From: Hydrangea macrophylla
Taxonomy: Eukaryota > Streptophyta > Magnoliopsida > Cornales > Hydrangeaceae
Assembly: GCA_033977485.1 (NCBI GenBank)
Contig: CM066998.1
Location: 24,677,501 to 24,741,500, forward strand
Length of the DNA stretch: 64,000 nucleotides
Reading direction: 5' to 3'
Shown here in pieces: positions 23,501 through 35,007 of this stretch. Below the pieces are notes generated by a model. The model was not told the DNA's origin, made no database searches, and was given only the letters and a program-made list of their open reading frames with translations. Every line of letters starts with the position of its first letter. Positions within the stretch are counted from its first letter, which is position 1. The translations under genes were made by a program, and so were the position numbers.

Positions 23501-25394
23501 GTTATGACTGCACAGGTGAAGGACCTACAGGCGAGAACTACTATGCCAATGACGATGTCCCGATGGAGGACTACCCCGAAGGAGGTCAGGCAGAGAAGGA
23601 CTACTACACCGAGGACTACCTCTACGCCAATTGAAGATTAGGCTAGACTGTAGTTTAATTACCTTTACTGCTTTCCATACCTTTTTGTAATCAGGCATAT
23701 GTTGCCTTAACAATTGTACTTCCGCTGTGTTTTGTTTTGATTTGAGACTTTGATGTGTTCTAGTAACCTCTTTTGACATTAAGTTATGTCTTAAACCAGA
23801 ACTTAGATTTCATTCTTGTTATCTCCTTTACTTATTGTCGCTTAGTACTGCGTGGTGTGGACAATCGTGTGACTTCACCAGTCATTGCCTTTGGACCCAA
23901 AAAGAAAATTTATTTTTCTCTATTTTTGCCGTTCCAGGGCGTGACATTAGTAGTAGTTGTACATATGCTTAGAGGTGTTGTACCTCACTAATGCACTTAT
24001 ATTACTGTTGGCGATAGTTGTAATAGATTGAGCGATTCCAGATTCTTTTTTCGAATATTCTATAATTGGTGAATGGTAGTTCCGTATAACCCTCGATAAA
24101 GTTGTATGACATTTAATAATGTACTTACATGTTTATATGAACTGTTATGTTTTATGTGCTTACTTGGGTGATTTCAGCATATCTATTGTGTTGCTTTAAA
24201 TCGATAGCATATTTTAATATGTGATTTATGAAATGTTGAATATGTCTTGATGCTTAGAGCTTGCATATGTCATAGCATTTCATAAGCATAAGCATGAACA
24301 CGAAAATCACGAAAATATTTTTGGGATGAAAGACCTTAGAGGCTTTTGATTTTTGAAAAGGGAAGACCTTAGAGGCTTCCAAGTTTTGAAAAAGGAAGAC
24401 CTTAGAGGCTTCTGTGCATAAAACCCTCTAGGAGGGCTTTTGTTTTGAAAAGATAGAAATCCCGGATATGTGGTTAGACTTGTGAGATGGGTACCACTAA
24501 GAACTCGAATTGCGAGATGTGCTGCAAGAAACCCTCGTAACGTTGAAGGCTAGGCCTCCATGTAATTCGTAAGGCCCAAAGTCCCACACGTTGAAGGCTA
24601 GGCTTCCGTGGACGGGAAGCCCATGGTCCGGGTAATGAAATTGACGATCGAGGGTGAGTATTTGAAAATGCATGAAAATGGTTTTCATGCATGACATTGG
24701 CATTCCTTGCATTTACGCATGTTATACAACATATATTATTATGTAGTTATATGACTATACGAGCCTTTATGGCTTATGGACTATTAAACATTTTTTTCAC
24801 ATGATATAGATAAGGGCAAGGCCCTCGAGATTTGACGAACTTCCGTTTTATTTGAAGGTCCTGTTTATGTGATATTTTTAAATTAAATGATGTAATAAAA
24901 TTTGGTTTCAAAGAACATGTTATGTTAATTGGACAAATGTTAGTCCACCCGATTTTAAATAGTATGATAACTTAACTCTGATTTTTCGCTGCTTATCCTG
25001 AAAATATTTTGTTTCAAGAAATGATATTTTTTAAATAAAAATCATATTTCTATTTTTATAAATGCTTTCCAAATGATGAACATAGTTTTCAGGTAACCCT
25101 CGGAGTCTAGGACTCGGGGAGTTACCGATTGGTGTCAAAGCCTACTGTTAGTTATTTATTATTGTACTTCCACTAACCGACACTCCATCGCCAGGACTCG
25201 TGACGGGGCGGGGCGTCACAAGTGATAAGCAAAACTAAAAATAAAAAAATTGTAGATGAATTTTCAACCTAATTGTTTTCTTTTTGTTTTCTAACCATGT
25301 TATAAATAACATTAAAAAAAAAAGTTTTTTCTCAGTGTTACATATTCCTTTCTCTTAGTAAATAAAAATATGATCTGTTAACAAAACAGAGCCT

Positions 25395-25979
25395 TCAACA
25401 AGATTTGTTCTCTTTTCACATTGAACAATCAAAGGAAGTGCATACCAACAAAAATCAACTAGTACTTTTTTTCTTTTTCTTTCTTGTTGTCCTTTTCATA
25501 CTATCCTAAAATATTATCGATCCATATTTGTGCCATATATATATATATAACATAAGCGTATGTATGCACGCGAACAAATAACATCTTAAAACAAGAAATT
25601 GAATTTGGATTGGATACTAGTAATAATGATGGGACTATCACTTTAACACAATTTGATCAAAATTCAAAAAATCCACTACCACTTCATTAAAGATTAGAAT
25701 TTAAAATTAAAATTTAAAAAACATAACGTTACCGGAAGAAAATACACACAAATCTTGGCCAAACCAATATTCTTTCCTAAGAAGACGGGGACCACGAACC
25801 ATAAAGATATTTCTCTATTGCACCTCCGAAATGATGCTGAAAGTTGCAGGCATTCAATGCAAGAGCTAATTCAATAAATGCACAATAAGTCTTTAACATG
25901 TCACATTCTAACTTTCCCCATCACTTCAATGCAATTAATCTCGTGTAAAAGGTTGGTTGATAACTATTTTCAATAATAA
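25395..25979. other. AT-rich spacer
   Basis: No frame, RNA gene or repeat end recognised. Confidence 0.35.
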
Positions 25980-25981
25980 TA

Positions 25982-26234
25982 CTCCCTCCGTCCCATTTTG
26001 AGAGTCTATTATTTCATTTTGGGATATTCCAAAATAGTGTCCATTTTCTTTAAATTGATGTACAATTTTTACTTACTTTCCAAAATTATCCCTCCTTGAA
26101 ATCTACACCAACACAAAACTAAAAAAAATTGTTGTAATGATTAGGGGCAATTGTGGAAAGTATGTGTAGATTCTTTTTGTCCCCTTAATAAGTTGAGTTC
26201 CCAAAGATGGACTCACAAAATGGGACGGAGGGAG
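25982..26234. mobile_element. Stowaway-type MITE
   Basis: Terminal inverted repeats CTCCCTCCGTCCCATTTTG / CAAAATGGGACGGAGGGAG with TA on both sides (25980-25981, 26235-26236), 253 bp, non-coding. This is the common Tc1/mariner-derived Stowaway form of plants. Confidence 0.93.
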
Positions 26235-26237
26235 TAC

Positions 26238-26414
26238 TAGGCATATAATACAAATTACAATATAAATTATAATCATGCTTAAATGTATTTATCTTGTACT
26301 ACTAAAAAAAGTATGGGCTCTGTATAAAAAAATCCACACAGACTACACAGTACAATGTATATATATTTAAAGTATGTATTGTGGTTTGTATTATGAGTGG
26401 TGTTGTGTGCCTTA
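26238..26414. mobile_element. Foldback MITE, copy 1
   Basis: Left arm TAGGCATATAATACAAAT and right arm GTTGTGTGCCTTA pair over about 65 bp around ACTACTAAAAAAAGT. It shares arm words with the element at 26527-26702, so the two are one family. Confidence 0.55.
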
Positions 26415-26526
26415 TATTATTGAACTGTTTTTCATTGAATAAAGTCTTGTTTTTCAGATTTGAATTTAAAATTTAGTTCGTAAAAGGCTAACGTACAATT
26501 ATACCACGTTATGTTATAGCAACGAT

Positions 26527-26702
26527 GCTAGGCACATATCTTCAATCACACCCCAAATCATAACACATGTTTTAAAATGCATGTACCTTGTACTATGTAG
26601 ATTTTTCACACAAGGCTCACACTTTCTTGGGAAGCCCCAGGTACAATATATTTAAAGCATGGTTATGATTTGGAATGTGGTTGAAGGTGTGTGTGCCTAG
26701 CA
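26527..26702. mobile_element. Foldback MITE, copy 2
   Basis: GCTAGGCACATATCTTCAAT at the left pairs with TTGAAGGTGTGTGTGCCTAGC at the right, with further pairing through CCAAATCATAAC to GGTAC. About 75 bp arms, no frame. Confidence 0.65.
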
Positions 26703-27562
26703 ATGTTGTATGTTACAATAACTCACATTTGTGGTGCACAAAGTATTTGACAAAAACCATATCCAGGATTCAAATTTGGGAAGTATGTTATTAGTTTTTT
26801 TCTTTGCACCGTGGATTACATCGTACTAGATTAGATGAATATATCACCTAAAATGATTGGGATTGGGAAATTTTTGGACTAGTTTTTATATGCATATTTT
26901 TTTATTTTTGGAGGGGGTTTGTAAAAATGTATTTCTTTTCTTTTTTTTTTTCCTGACATAATTACAATTTTATTAGCTTCTTGAAATTCTTCTTTAATTA
27001 CAAAAAAAAAAAAAAAAAAAATTTAATAATAATAAATAAAACAAAGAAAAATACCATATATATATATATATATATATTGTAGTGTTATGATGCCCAAATT
27101 TTAAAATATTTGAAAAGTTGCCAATGAGAATGGTAGATATTACAATTTAATTACGTGATCAATTTACATAATTACTCTGGTTTCAAACCTATAATGTAAT
27201 AATTGTTTATCGAAACTCTAAGGTACACGAAGGCTTAGATATGATAGAACTCAGCTTGAAAATTTGCTTCCAAAAGGGATGGTGCCCAAAGCTAATTATA
27301 TACATGTCTAAGCCCATACTTAACTGATGTGGAACACTCAGATCCGAACAGACCACCACAATTTGCAGTCGACGTCCACAACGGCTTCACTATGAAGATG
27401 TATTCTTGAAAATCAGCTTGCAAATGGGGTGCCCCGAACATATATACACACGGCTAAGCACATATTTAACCCTGTTTGAGACACTTTGGATGATAACACC
27501 CTACTATGTTCATTTTAACTACTCCAAGAAGATCAATTAATGTATCCATATTTATCCTGTAA
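26703..27562. other. AT-rich spacer with microsatellites
   Basis: A poly-A run (27001-27020) and an (AT)n run (27055-27076). Nothing else recognised. Confidence 0.35.
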
Positions 27563-27570
27563 CATATTCG

Positions 27571-28292
27571 TACGGATGTAAAAATGGCCCGTCGGGCCCG
27601 GCTCGGCCCGACACTGATCGGGCTTGGGTGGTCTTGGGCTTTGGCCCACGGGCTTTTTCTCTCTTTTGGGCCGGGTTGGGTTCGGGCCAGGCTAGAGGGT
27701 TTGTGCTCTAGGCCCTACCCGAGGGTTTAGGGCCTCGGGCCGGGCCTAGTTTGTCTTTTTAAAATTTATTACTGTCCTTTGTACAATTGTATTATCTCTT
27801 AAATTATTCGAGTAATGATATGCTTTTTTTCCTAAATGTTTCCCAAACATATGTGATAGTGGATCCATCTTCAATAATAATAGGACCACTTCCAAAGCAT
27901 CCAATCAAACTAGGCTCGTTGTCACATATTTTAAAATTTTAGAAGTATAACATCACTCAATTTACTCGCAAACTGGCAATACTATAAATTTTGTCACTTG
28001 CTTGGTTATTATAAATTCTTGAAAATGACAAAAAAAAAATTAATTGTTGGAAAGCTTCTAGGCTTGATCGGGTTAGGCCTCAAATTGGGCTTCAAAACAG
28101 GCTTGATCGGGCCGGGCCTCGGGTTGGGCTTTGGGTTAGGCTGATCGGGTCGGGCCTCGGGCCGGGCTTGCGCTTCAAGAGATAGGCCCAGGCCCTACCC
28201 GGGGATGTAAGGGCCTAGGGCCGGACTTAAAACCCATTTTTTCGGGCTGGGCTTCGGGCCGCCCATCGAGCCGGGCTTTTTTAACATCCCTA
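27571..28292. mobile_element. hAT-like MITE rich in GGGCC words
   Basis: TACGGATGTAAAAATGG at the left and AACATCCCTA at the right are inverted ends, flanked by a perfect 8 bp duplication CATATTCG (27563-27570, 28293-28300), the hAT length. Both arms carry GGGCCCGGC/CGGGCTTGGG-type words able to pair, around an AT-rich middle. No transposase. Confidence 0.88.
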
Positions 28293-28574
28293 CATATTCG
28301 GAAAGAAATTTACCAAAATTACATAGATTATGGGTTTGCTGAAGTTACGATAAGGTTTTTTTTTTATTTTTTTTATTTTATATATAATCAAATTTTCCTC
28401 TGTTTTATTGGGTCATCAGACCAATTAATTCTCGTCTATCTTTTAGGTTACAAAGTTTAGGTAAGGTTAATATTATTGTCATGATCCATGGGTGAACACT
28501 ATCTACAATATTGCGAAGCTTAATTGTTTAAAAACATAATGTGCTTTTAACCTCCCTCGGTAGGGTTAAAATTT

Positions 28575-28731
28575 GGGTTATTCTTTGGTGACAACTTTAA
28601 CCTCCTAAAAAATGTGTCTATCTCTCTCCTGTGTCACTGTGGGATCCAGTGACATCACAAGAGAGAGATGGACACATCTTTTTAAGAGGTTGTATGAAAG
28701 TTGTATGAAAGTTGTCATTAAAGAATTACTC
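28575..28731. mobile_element. Mutator-like foldback MITE
   Basis: GGGTTATTCTTTGGTGACAA and TTGTCATTAAAGAATTACTC are inverted ends; the arms pair for about 70 bp, including ATGTGTCTATCTCTCTC / GAGAGAGATGGACACAT. Flanks TTAAAATTT (28566-28574) and TTAAAACTT (28732-28740) agree at 8 of 9 bases, the Mutator length. Confidence 0.8.
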
Positions 28732-29051
28732 TTAAAACTTCAGTAAAGTTGTTTCAGTACATTCTTTTAGGTTTCTCTCATAGTTTTTAAAATAGTTTTT
28801 TTTAAGATTGCATTTTTTTAAAACTATATTGTGGATCTATGTGAGAAGAACTTAACAAAATGTACTGCAGCAACTTCCCTAATTAAACCCATCATGCACT
28901 GGATTGTCTTTTTGGTTTGTTGGTAAATATATAGTTGGCAAATAGTTGTTCATAAGAATTAATGTGACTTTCAGGATCCAAAAAAATTGGGCCTAACATT
29001 CAAAAGAATCACTCTTATTGATTGCATGATTCCACGTAGTACTGTCTCATA

Positions 29052-29322
29052 CTCCCTCTGTCTTAAATTGTTGGGCATTTTTGCGGAACCTAACTTTTTA
29101 AGGTAACATTATTTATTAAACTGTTTTCATGTTTAATATTCTTAGTTTTTAACTTTACCCATAATTTAGTTTCCCTAAAAACTAAAATTTGTGAGAATTA
29201 TGAAAAAAAAATGGCAAAATAGAAAAGATAAAAAAATTGGTGTGTTAATTTTTTAAAATGGATAATCATTTTGAAACAACTCAAAATAGAAAAAAGTACC
29301 CAATAATTTGTGAGGGAGGGAA
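29052..29322. mobile_element. Stowaway-like MITE, diverged
   Basis: CTCCCTCTGTCTTAAATTGT and ACAAATTATTGGGTAC-type inverse end (CAATAATTTGTGAGGGAGGGA) are imperfect terminal repeats with TA at each side. The ends are similar in type to the MITE at 25982, the interior is not. Confidence 0.6.
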
Positions 29323-29590
29323 TAGTACTTTTGACACACTGATTGTACACGGTAGCCAAAGATTCCCAAACAAAATGACCAATTAGTACACCTTTTGCCA
29401 GGAGACCGAAGAGGCTTATCATCAGTACCAAGCCTACCCTTTGAAATATTTAAGAAGGTATTGATGGCTTCAGAAGATGAGATGGACAAGAGGCATCATG
29501 ATTTATTTGGAAGTTTGTTGATTCTCCTTGAGTAAAGGCAGGGTCGTTAATGGTTTGTTTGGATAATTATTTAAAGAGGGAGTTAATACA

Positions 29591-29842
29591 GGCTTTGTTT
29601 GGTTTTTGATTTTGTGAAAGAAAAGAAAGAAATTTTTTTTCGAAAATATTTTCCTTTATTTGGTTTAAGGAAAGTGATGAGAAAAGTAGAAAGAAAAAAA
29701 TAAATTTTGTGAATAAATCAAATATTTTAAATATTGTTGCGAGTCATTTTTCTTCTTTTATTCATACTATTGTAAGGGAACTAGTTTTCCTTCTTGTTTT
29801 CCCTTCCATTTTTCTTTTTGTTCATGAAATCCAAATAGAGTC
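29591..29842. mobile_element. Foldback MITE-like sequence
   Basis: GGCTTTGTTTGG at the left and CCAAATAGAGTC at the right are imperfect inverted ends, with complementary purine and pyrimidine-rich arms (GAAAGAAAAGAAAG / CTTTCTTTT-like). A related left half is at 33371-33660. Target duplication not clear. Confidence 0.45.
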
Positions 29843-29925
29843 TTAAAAAAAATTAGTGCAGAAACCAAAAAAAATTTAAGCATGGAGGTGTTTGAACCTA
29901 AAAAATACATTTTTTTAGTCAAAGT

Positions 29926-31571
29926 TGTTTAAGGCCAAATGAAATATTTTAATCGGACTCATGAGACCGATTACAAAATTATGGACGAGCGACTGATTCA
30001 AAGTTGATCGGATTAACCACTAGTTAATCGGGCTAGCACCATCACTCAATCGGACTGATCACCAATCTCATCGGGCTGCCTTCACAACTCCTCGGGCTGA
30101 TCATCATTTAATCAACCCGACCTCATCTCATCAGTTTGGACCATTGTGGTTTTGATGTTCCATTCTGCTAGAGTACTTATTGCTTAATTGGTGGGCCACC
30201 CCTATAATGAGTAGGCCATATGCACTTATGCCTTTCATCAATTCCATCGGCCACCACAAATATTTTTGCTTCCATTTGGCCATCGGCCTTGACTAGTTTG
30301 ACTTTACTAGTTGTTTGGTTTAGCATGTTTTGAGTAGCAGTTATGTTGAATTGGGCCACGTGGCCATTCAAAGATCATTACTAAGTCATGATCACTTTAG
30401 GGCCCACACGTGACCACTATAACTTTGGTTGGTTGTGCAGTAATTCAGTCCGATGTGAAGAAAGATGATACAAACTTAGTCACAATTATGAGAAGTGTAT
30501 CACACTACAAACTCTCAATGTGATAATATTATTAATTTGGGAAGATTATCATATTTTAGTGAGATAATATTTAAAATATTATCACTTAAGGAAATATAAT
30601 ATTTCAAGATATTATCTAATTTGGGAAGTAAACATTATAACTTTATGGGAAGATATTATCAATATTTTTGGGAGAAAATGTTATCACATATGGAAGTATA
30701 TCTTTTGCTTAGAGGGTAAGTCAGCCGAACCAAGTCTATATTCGGACCAGATTCAAGCTGCATATATATACACTTGTATATATATATATATATTATTTTC
30801 AAGATATGGAAGGTTATCACATTACAATCTCTTTAGAGATGTGATAATATTGCCGTATTCAAGATATGGTATGATCAGATTCTAATTTATGGAAGCAATA
30901 TCTCATATGGCAATATATATATATATATATATATCTTTTTTTCTTGGAGGCTAAGTCAGACGAATGAAGACCATATATGGACCACATTCAAGATATATAT
31001 GGGCATATACATATTATTCGAATATATGGCAGATCTTATCAGTTATGGGAGATAAATCTGGTAAATTATACCAGATAATAAATATTTATCAGATTTTCTA
31101 CCTTATCTAGAAGACCTCCATGGCCGCTACAAATCAACAGGCAGGCCAAGCAGTCAATTAACTCCGCGTCATCTCGAAACAGCACACACTGCATTCGAAG
31201 CATTCGAAGCATTCAAAGCACTCTCTTAAAGTCTTTATGTTTTCAGCCTTCATAGCAAATAGGTCTGCCTTTTTGTTATTTCCTTTTGTTCTTTTGGATA
31301 ATCAGCCTGTTCTGATTTGTTCTTTAGATCTGTTTTATTTTTTCCAAACACATAGTAAAATCAACGTTTTATTAAACCGTTTGTGATTGTTTACCTGTTA
31401 AACTTTGACACTTTTTAGCTTGTGCGCTTCAGTACTGCTAAAGAATTTACAGTGAGGGTACTTTCCTACTCACCATACACAGTCACCCTGTTTAGAAGTT
31501 AGATTCATCAAGCCTTGTGTATCACTCACACAAGCAGATAGGAAATTAGTTTGCACGCACACACACACACA
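29926..31571. repeat. Direct duplication, copy 1 (~1.65 kb)
   Basis: Runs from TGTTTAAGGCC to a CA run. It is nearly identical to 31612-33251, with a 40 bp spacer between. TG...CA ends, a TATA-like motif near the 3' end (CCGCTACAAATCA here, CCGCTATAAATCA in copy 2) followed by three GCATTCGAA(A) repeats (31190-31218) make it LTR-like. The short minus-strand frame it carries (30177-30371) has no known domain and is not called as a gene. Confidence 0.7.
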
Positions 31572-31611
31572 ATTCGGTCTAAAAACAGTGCAATTCGGAC
31601 TCATGAAAAGT

Positions 31612-33251
31612 TGTTTAAGGCCGAATGAAATATTTTAATCGGACTCATGAGACCGATTGCAAAATTATGGACGAGCGACTGATTCAAAGTTTATCGGACT
31701 AACCACTAGTTGATCGGGCTAGCACCATTACTCAATCGGACTGATCACCAATCTCATCAGGCTGCCTTCACAAGTCCTCGGGCTGATTATCATTTAATCA
31801 ACCCGGCCTCATCTCATCAGTTTGGACCATTCTGGTTTTGATGTTCCATTCTGCTAGAGTACTTGATTGCTTAATTGGTGGGCCACCCCTATAATGATTA
31901 GGCCATATGCACTTATGCCTTTCATCAATTCCATCGGCCACCACAAATATTTTTGCTTCCATTTGGCCATCGGCCTTGACTAGTTTGACTTTACTAGTTG
32001 TTTGGTTTAGCATGTTTTGAGTAGCAGTTATGTTGAATTGGGCCACGTGGCCATTCAAAGATCATTACTAAGTCATGATCACTTTACGGCCCACATGTGG
32101 CCACCATAACTTTGGTTGGTTGTGCAGTGATTCAGTCCGATGTGAAGAAAGATGATACAAACTTGGTCACAATTATGAGAAGTGTATCACACTACAAACT
32201 CTCAATGTGATAATATTATTAGTTTGGGAAGGTTATCATATTTTAGTGAGATAATATTTAAAATATTATCATTTAATGAAATATAATATTTCAAGATATT
32301 ATCTGATTTGGGAAGTAAACATTATAACTTTATGGGAAGATATTGTCAATATTTTTGGGAGATAATGTTATCACATATGGAAGTATATCGTTTGCTTGGA
32401 GGGTAAGTCAGCCGAACCAAGTCTATATTCGGACCAGATTCAAGCTGTATATATATACACTTGTATATATATATTATTTTCAAGATATGGAAGGTTATCA
32501 CATTACAATCCCTTTAGAGATGTGATAATATTGCCGTATTCAAGATATGGTATGACAAGATTCTAATTTATGGAAGCATTATCTCATATGGCAATATATA
32601 TATATATATATATCTTTTTTCCTTGGAGGCTAAGTCAGATGAATGAAGACCATATATGGACCACATTCAAGATATATATAGGCATATACATATTATTCGA
32701 ATATATGGCAAATCTTATCAGTTATGTGAGATAAATCTGGTAATTATACCAGATAATAAATATTTATCAGATTTTCTACCTTATCTAGAAGACCTCCATG
32801 GCCGCTATAAATCAGCAGGCATGCCAAGCAGTCAATTGACTCCGCGTCATCTCGAAACAGCACACACTGCATTCGAAGCATTCGAAGCATTCAAAGCACT
32901 CTCTTAAAGTCTTTATGTTTTCAGCCTTCATAGCAAATAGGTCTGCCTTTTTGTTATTTCCTTTTGTTCTTTTGGATAATCATCCTGTTCTGATTTGTTC
33001 TCTAGATCTGTTTTATTTTTTCCAAACACGTAGTAAAATCAACGTTTTATTAAACCGTTTGTGATTGTTTGCCTGTTAACTTTGACACTTTTTAGCTTGT
33101 GTGCTTCAGTACTGGTAAAGAATTTATAGTGAGGGTACTTTCCTACTCAACATACACAGTCACCCTGTTTAGAAGTTAGATTCATCAAGCCTTGTGTATC
33201 ACTCACACAAGCAGATAGGAAATTAGTTTGCACGCACACACACACACACAC
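31612..33251. repeat. Direct duplication, copy 2 (~1.64 kb)
   Basis: Same order of sequence as copy 1, with scattered substitutions and small length changes in AT and CA runs. The TATA-like motif CGCTATAAATCAGC (32804-32817) is better preserved than in copy 1. Whether it is one of two LTRs with a nearly absent interior or a segmental tandem duplication is open. Confidence 0.7.
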
Positions 33252-34105
33252 CGAACCACTGTTGGTTCTGGCACACCCGCGCAAATTACAGCAAACAGGA
33301 GGAAAACATTATGGAGAGGTTTTCTTTGTCGTTTTCTTTTTCCTTCTTTAAATTCTCAATCAAATAAACATTTAGGCTTTGTTTCATTATTGGATTTAAT
33401 GAGGGAAAAGAAAAGAAAACATAAGGGAGAATATTTTCTTTTTTTTGGTTAATAAGGAAAATGACGAGAAAAATAGGAAAAAGAAGAGAATAAGTTGAAA
33501 ATTAGACATTTTGAATGTTGTGGGTCAATTTTCTTCTTCTATTCCTATATGATACTTGTATTTTTGGATTTGTTTAGTGGTTTTTAAGCATGAAGAAAAA
33601 TATAAGAGAAAATACGAAAGAACTAGTTTTCCTTCCTGTTTTCCTTCCCTTTTCTTTTAAGGGACACACTTTTCTTTAATTGGTAATTGATGTAAACATG
33701 AGAAAGATGGGAATAGAAGAACAAACAAAAATAATTAAATTACAAATTTTAATAATTTATGTGAGTCACTTCCTTCTTTTCCCTAGCTCCTATTTTATAT
33801 ACCTAAGCAAATATTCATTCCAATGATTACTATGCTATCGCAAACCAAGATGTTTTCATTATTCCAACACCTATCTATCATAACTTTATGTAAAACATAT
33901 TACATGTAATCAGGGACAGCTCAATACATATTGGGTTAATCAAGGTGAGCAATTATATAGGGGCGTTTAGTATAATTTATAACTTATTGTGTGTATAATT
34001 GATATTAATTCAATTATGTTATTTCAAATTAATCCTTCTTGCTTTTGGGGATGCAAAATTATACTAATTAATGTTTTCTAAGCAATTGTCAGTTAAAAGA
34101 TTTGT
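33252..34105. other. AT-rich spacer
   Basis: Contains a partial match (33371-33660) to the foldback sequence at 29591-29842. No gene recognised. Confidence 0.35.
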
Positions 34106-34194
34106 TGGGAGCGTTAGAATATTGTTAGAATACTAGTATACATTCATTTACCACTGTATCTCTTTACATTTTTGGTGTAGATTCATTATACTAT
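34106..34194 (+). mobile_element. Left part of copia LTR L
   Basis: Starts TGTTGGGAGCGTTAGAATAT and runs to the duplication ACTAT. It continues at 55739 after removal of the 21.5 kb nest. Start is approximate, since TGTTAGAATA also occurs 23 bp further on. Confidence 0.55.
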
Positions 34195-34278
34195 TATAAT
34201 TCCTTGTATTTTCAGTATTTAATAAATAAATAAGATTTTGTATACTTCCTTTGACCATACTTGAAAACTTACTTTCAA

Positions 34279-34466
34279 TTGATCGAAGTAATTTCGAGCG
34301 ATTGAGAATTTTTGAGTTTAATTGATTAAACCTCTTTCAAGCGATCGAAACCATGCCGACATGAATTTATTACGTGTCCCCTTTTTTAATCGATCTAATC
34401 GATCTCAATCGATAAAAACTGGCCGATCTGCTCTCAAGCGATCGAAGAAGCTTCGATCAATCGAAC
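34279..34466. repeat. TCGATCGA-type island upstream of TATA, LTR H-K
   Basis: AAGCGATCGAAG, AATCGATCTAATCGATC, TTCGATCAATCGAAC and similar words end about 59 bp before TATA. The motif is of the B/J type, not the CCAATCGATTGG type of LTR D of the same family. Confidence 0.8.
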
Positions 34467-34930
34467 GTAACTTAAAATATTATCTCAGTTTGTGCGCTGG
34501 AGATGCCACATTGCTCTTCCCTTTCCCTATATATACTTATATTGTGTGTGTGAGGGTTGGTTGTAGAACCAGAGATTATAAAAAAAGTATGTGTGCTTTG
34601 TTTGATATATATATATACATACACATCCATATATATATACACACACACATACTATATAGATATGCGCACAGTTCAGGAGAGAGAAGAAGAAGAACAGACA
34701 GAGAGAGAGAGAAGACGAGACAGAGACAGAGAAGGAGAGATAAAAGGAGGAGCCATTAAAGCTTGAAGCTCATAAAGCTGCCAAACACGCCTTATAGACA
34801 TCGGTGAGTTCTAAACTCACTTGGTACCTTTGATATAAGGTTTTACAAGTTTTAGACATAAATAAATAGACCTAAACACACACTAACCCTTCTGGACATT
34901 CACTGTCCAGAACCATTGGAGAAGAAGACT

Positions 34931-35007
34931 CTCGATCGATTGCACTGGGTTCAATCAATCGAAAAGACTTCGATCGCTTGAACATTTTTTTTTCCAATCG
35001 ATAGAAC
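34931..35007. repeat. TCGATCGA-type island downstream of TATA, LTR H-K
   Basis: CTCGATCGATTG, TCAATCAATCGAAAAG, TTCGATCGCTTGAAC, CCAATCGATAGAAC, starting about 393 bp after TATA. Same motif class as its upstream island. Confidence 0.75.

Larger units (their letters stand above)
21790..23946 (+). mobile_element. Solo LTR D (Tekay-like family)
   Basis: TGTAATACCC at the start, GGGCGTGACA at the end, and duplication TTAGT (21785-21789, 23947-23951), 2157 bp. It has the full modular layout: island 21888-21992, TATA (22050-22066), GA-rich leader with a long (AG)n at 22240-22287, splice-donor-like inverted repeat 22348-22364, island 22479-22613, tandem patch 22890-23260, twin stem-loop 23449-23500. 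Same family as H-K and the two LTRs at 58425-62869. Confidence 0.9.
20774..25220 (+). mobile_element. Solo LTR C (same family as A), split by solo LTR D
   Basis: TGTAATGACC at the start, GGCGTCACA at the end, and a perfect 5 bp duplication AGTGA (20769-20773, 25221-25225). Without D it is about 2.3 kb. It fixes the ends of this family and shows that no interior remains. Confidence 0.9.
20490..25394. mobile_element. Possible MITE split by solo LTR C
   Basis: Left end GGCTCTGTTTTATTCG (20490) and right end AACAAAACAGAGCC (to 25394) are inverted. The inside without LTR C would be about 450 bp of AT-rich DNA. No clear target duplication, so the call is tentative. Confidence 0.35.

Noticed and set aside
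30177..32058. Frame conserved in both copies of the 1.65 kb duplication
   Set aside because: Conservation is explained by recent duplication; short, no known domain, lengths differ because of a stop change.
29926..33251. Endogenous pararetrovirus intergenic region
   Set aside because: TATA plus leader-like repeats prompted the idea, but no movement protein, coat, RT or tRNA-Met site is nearby.
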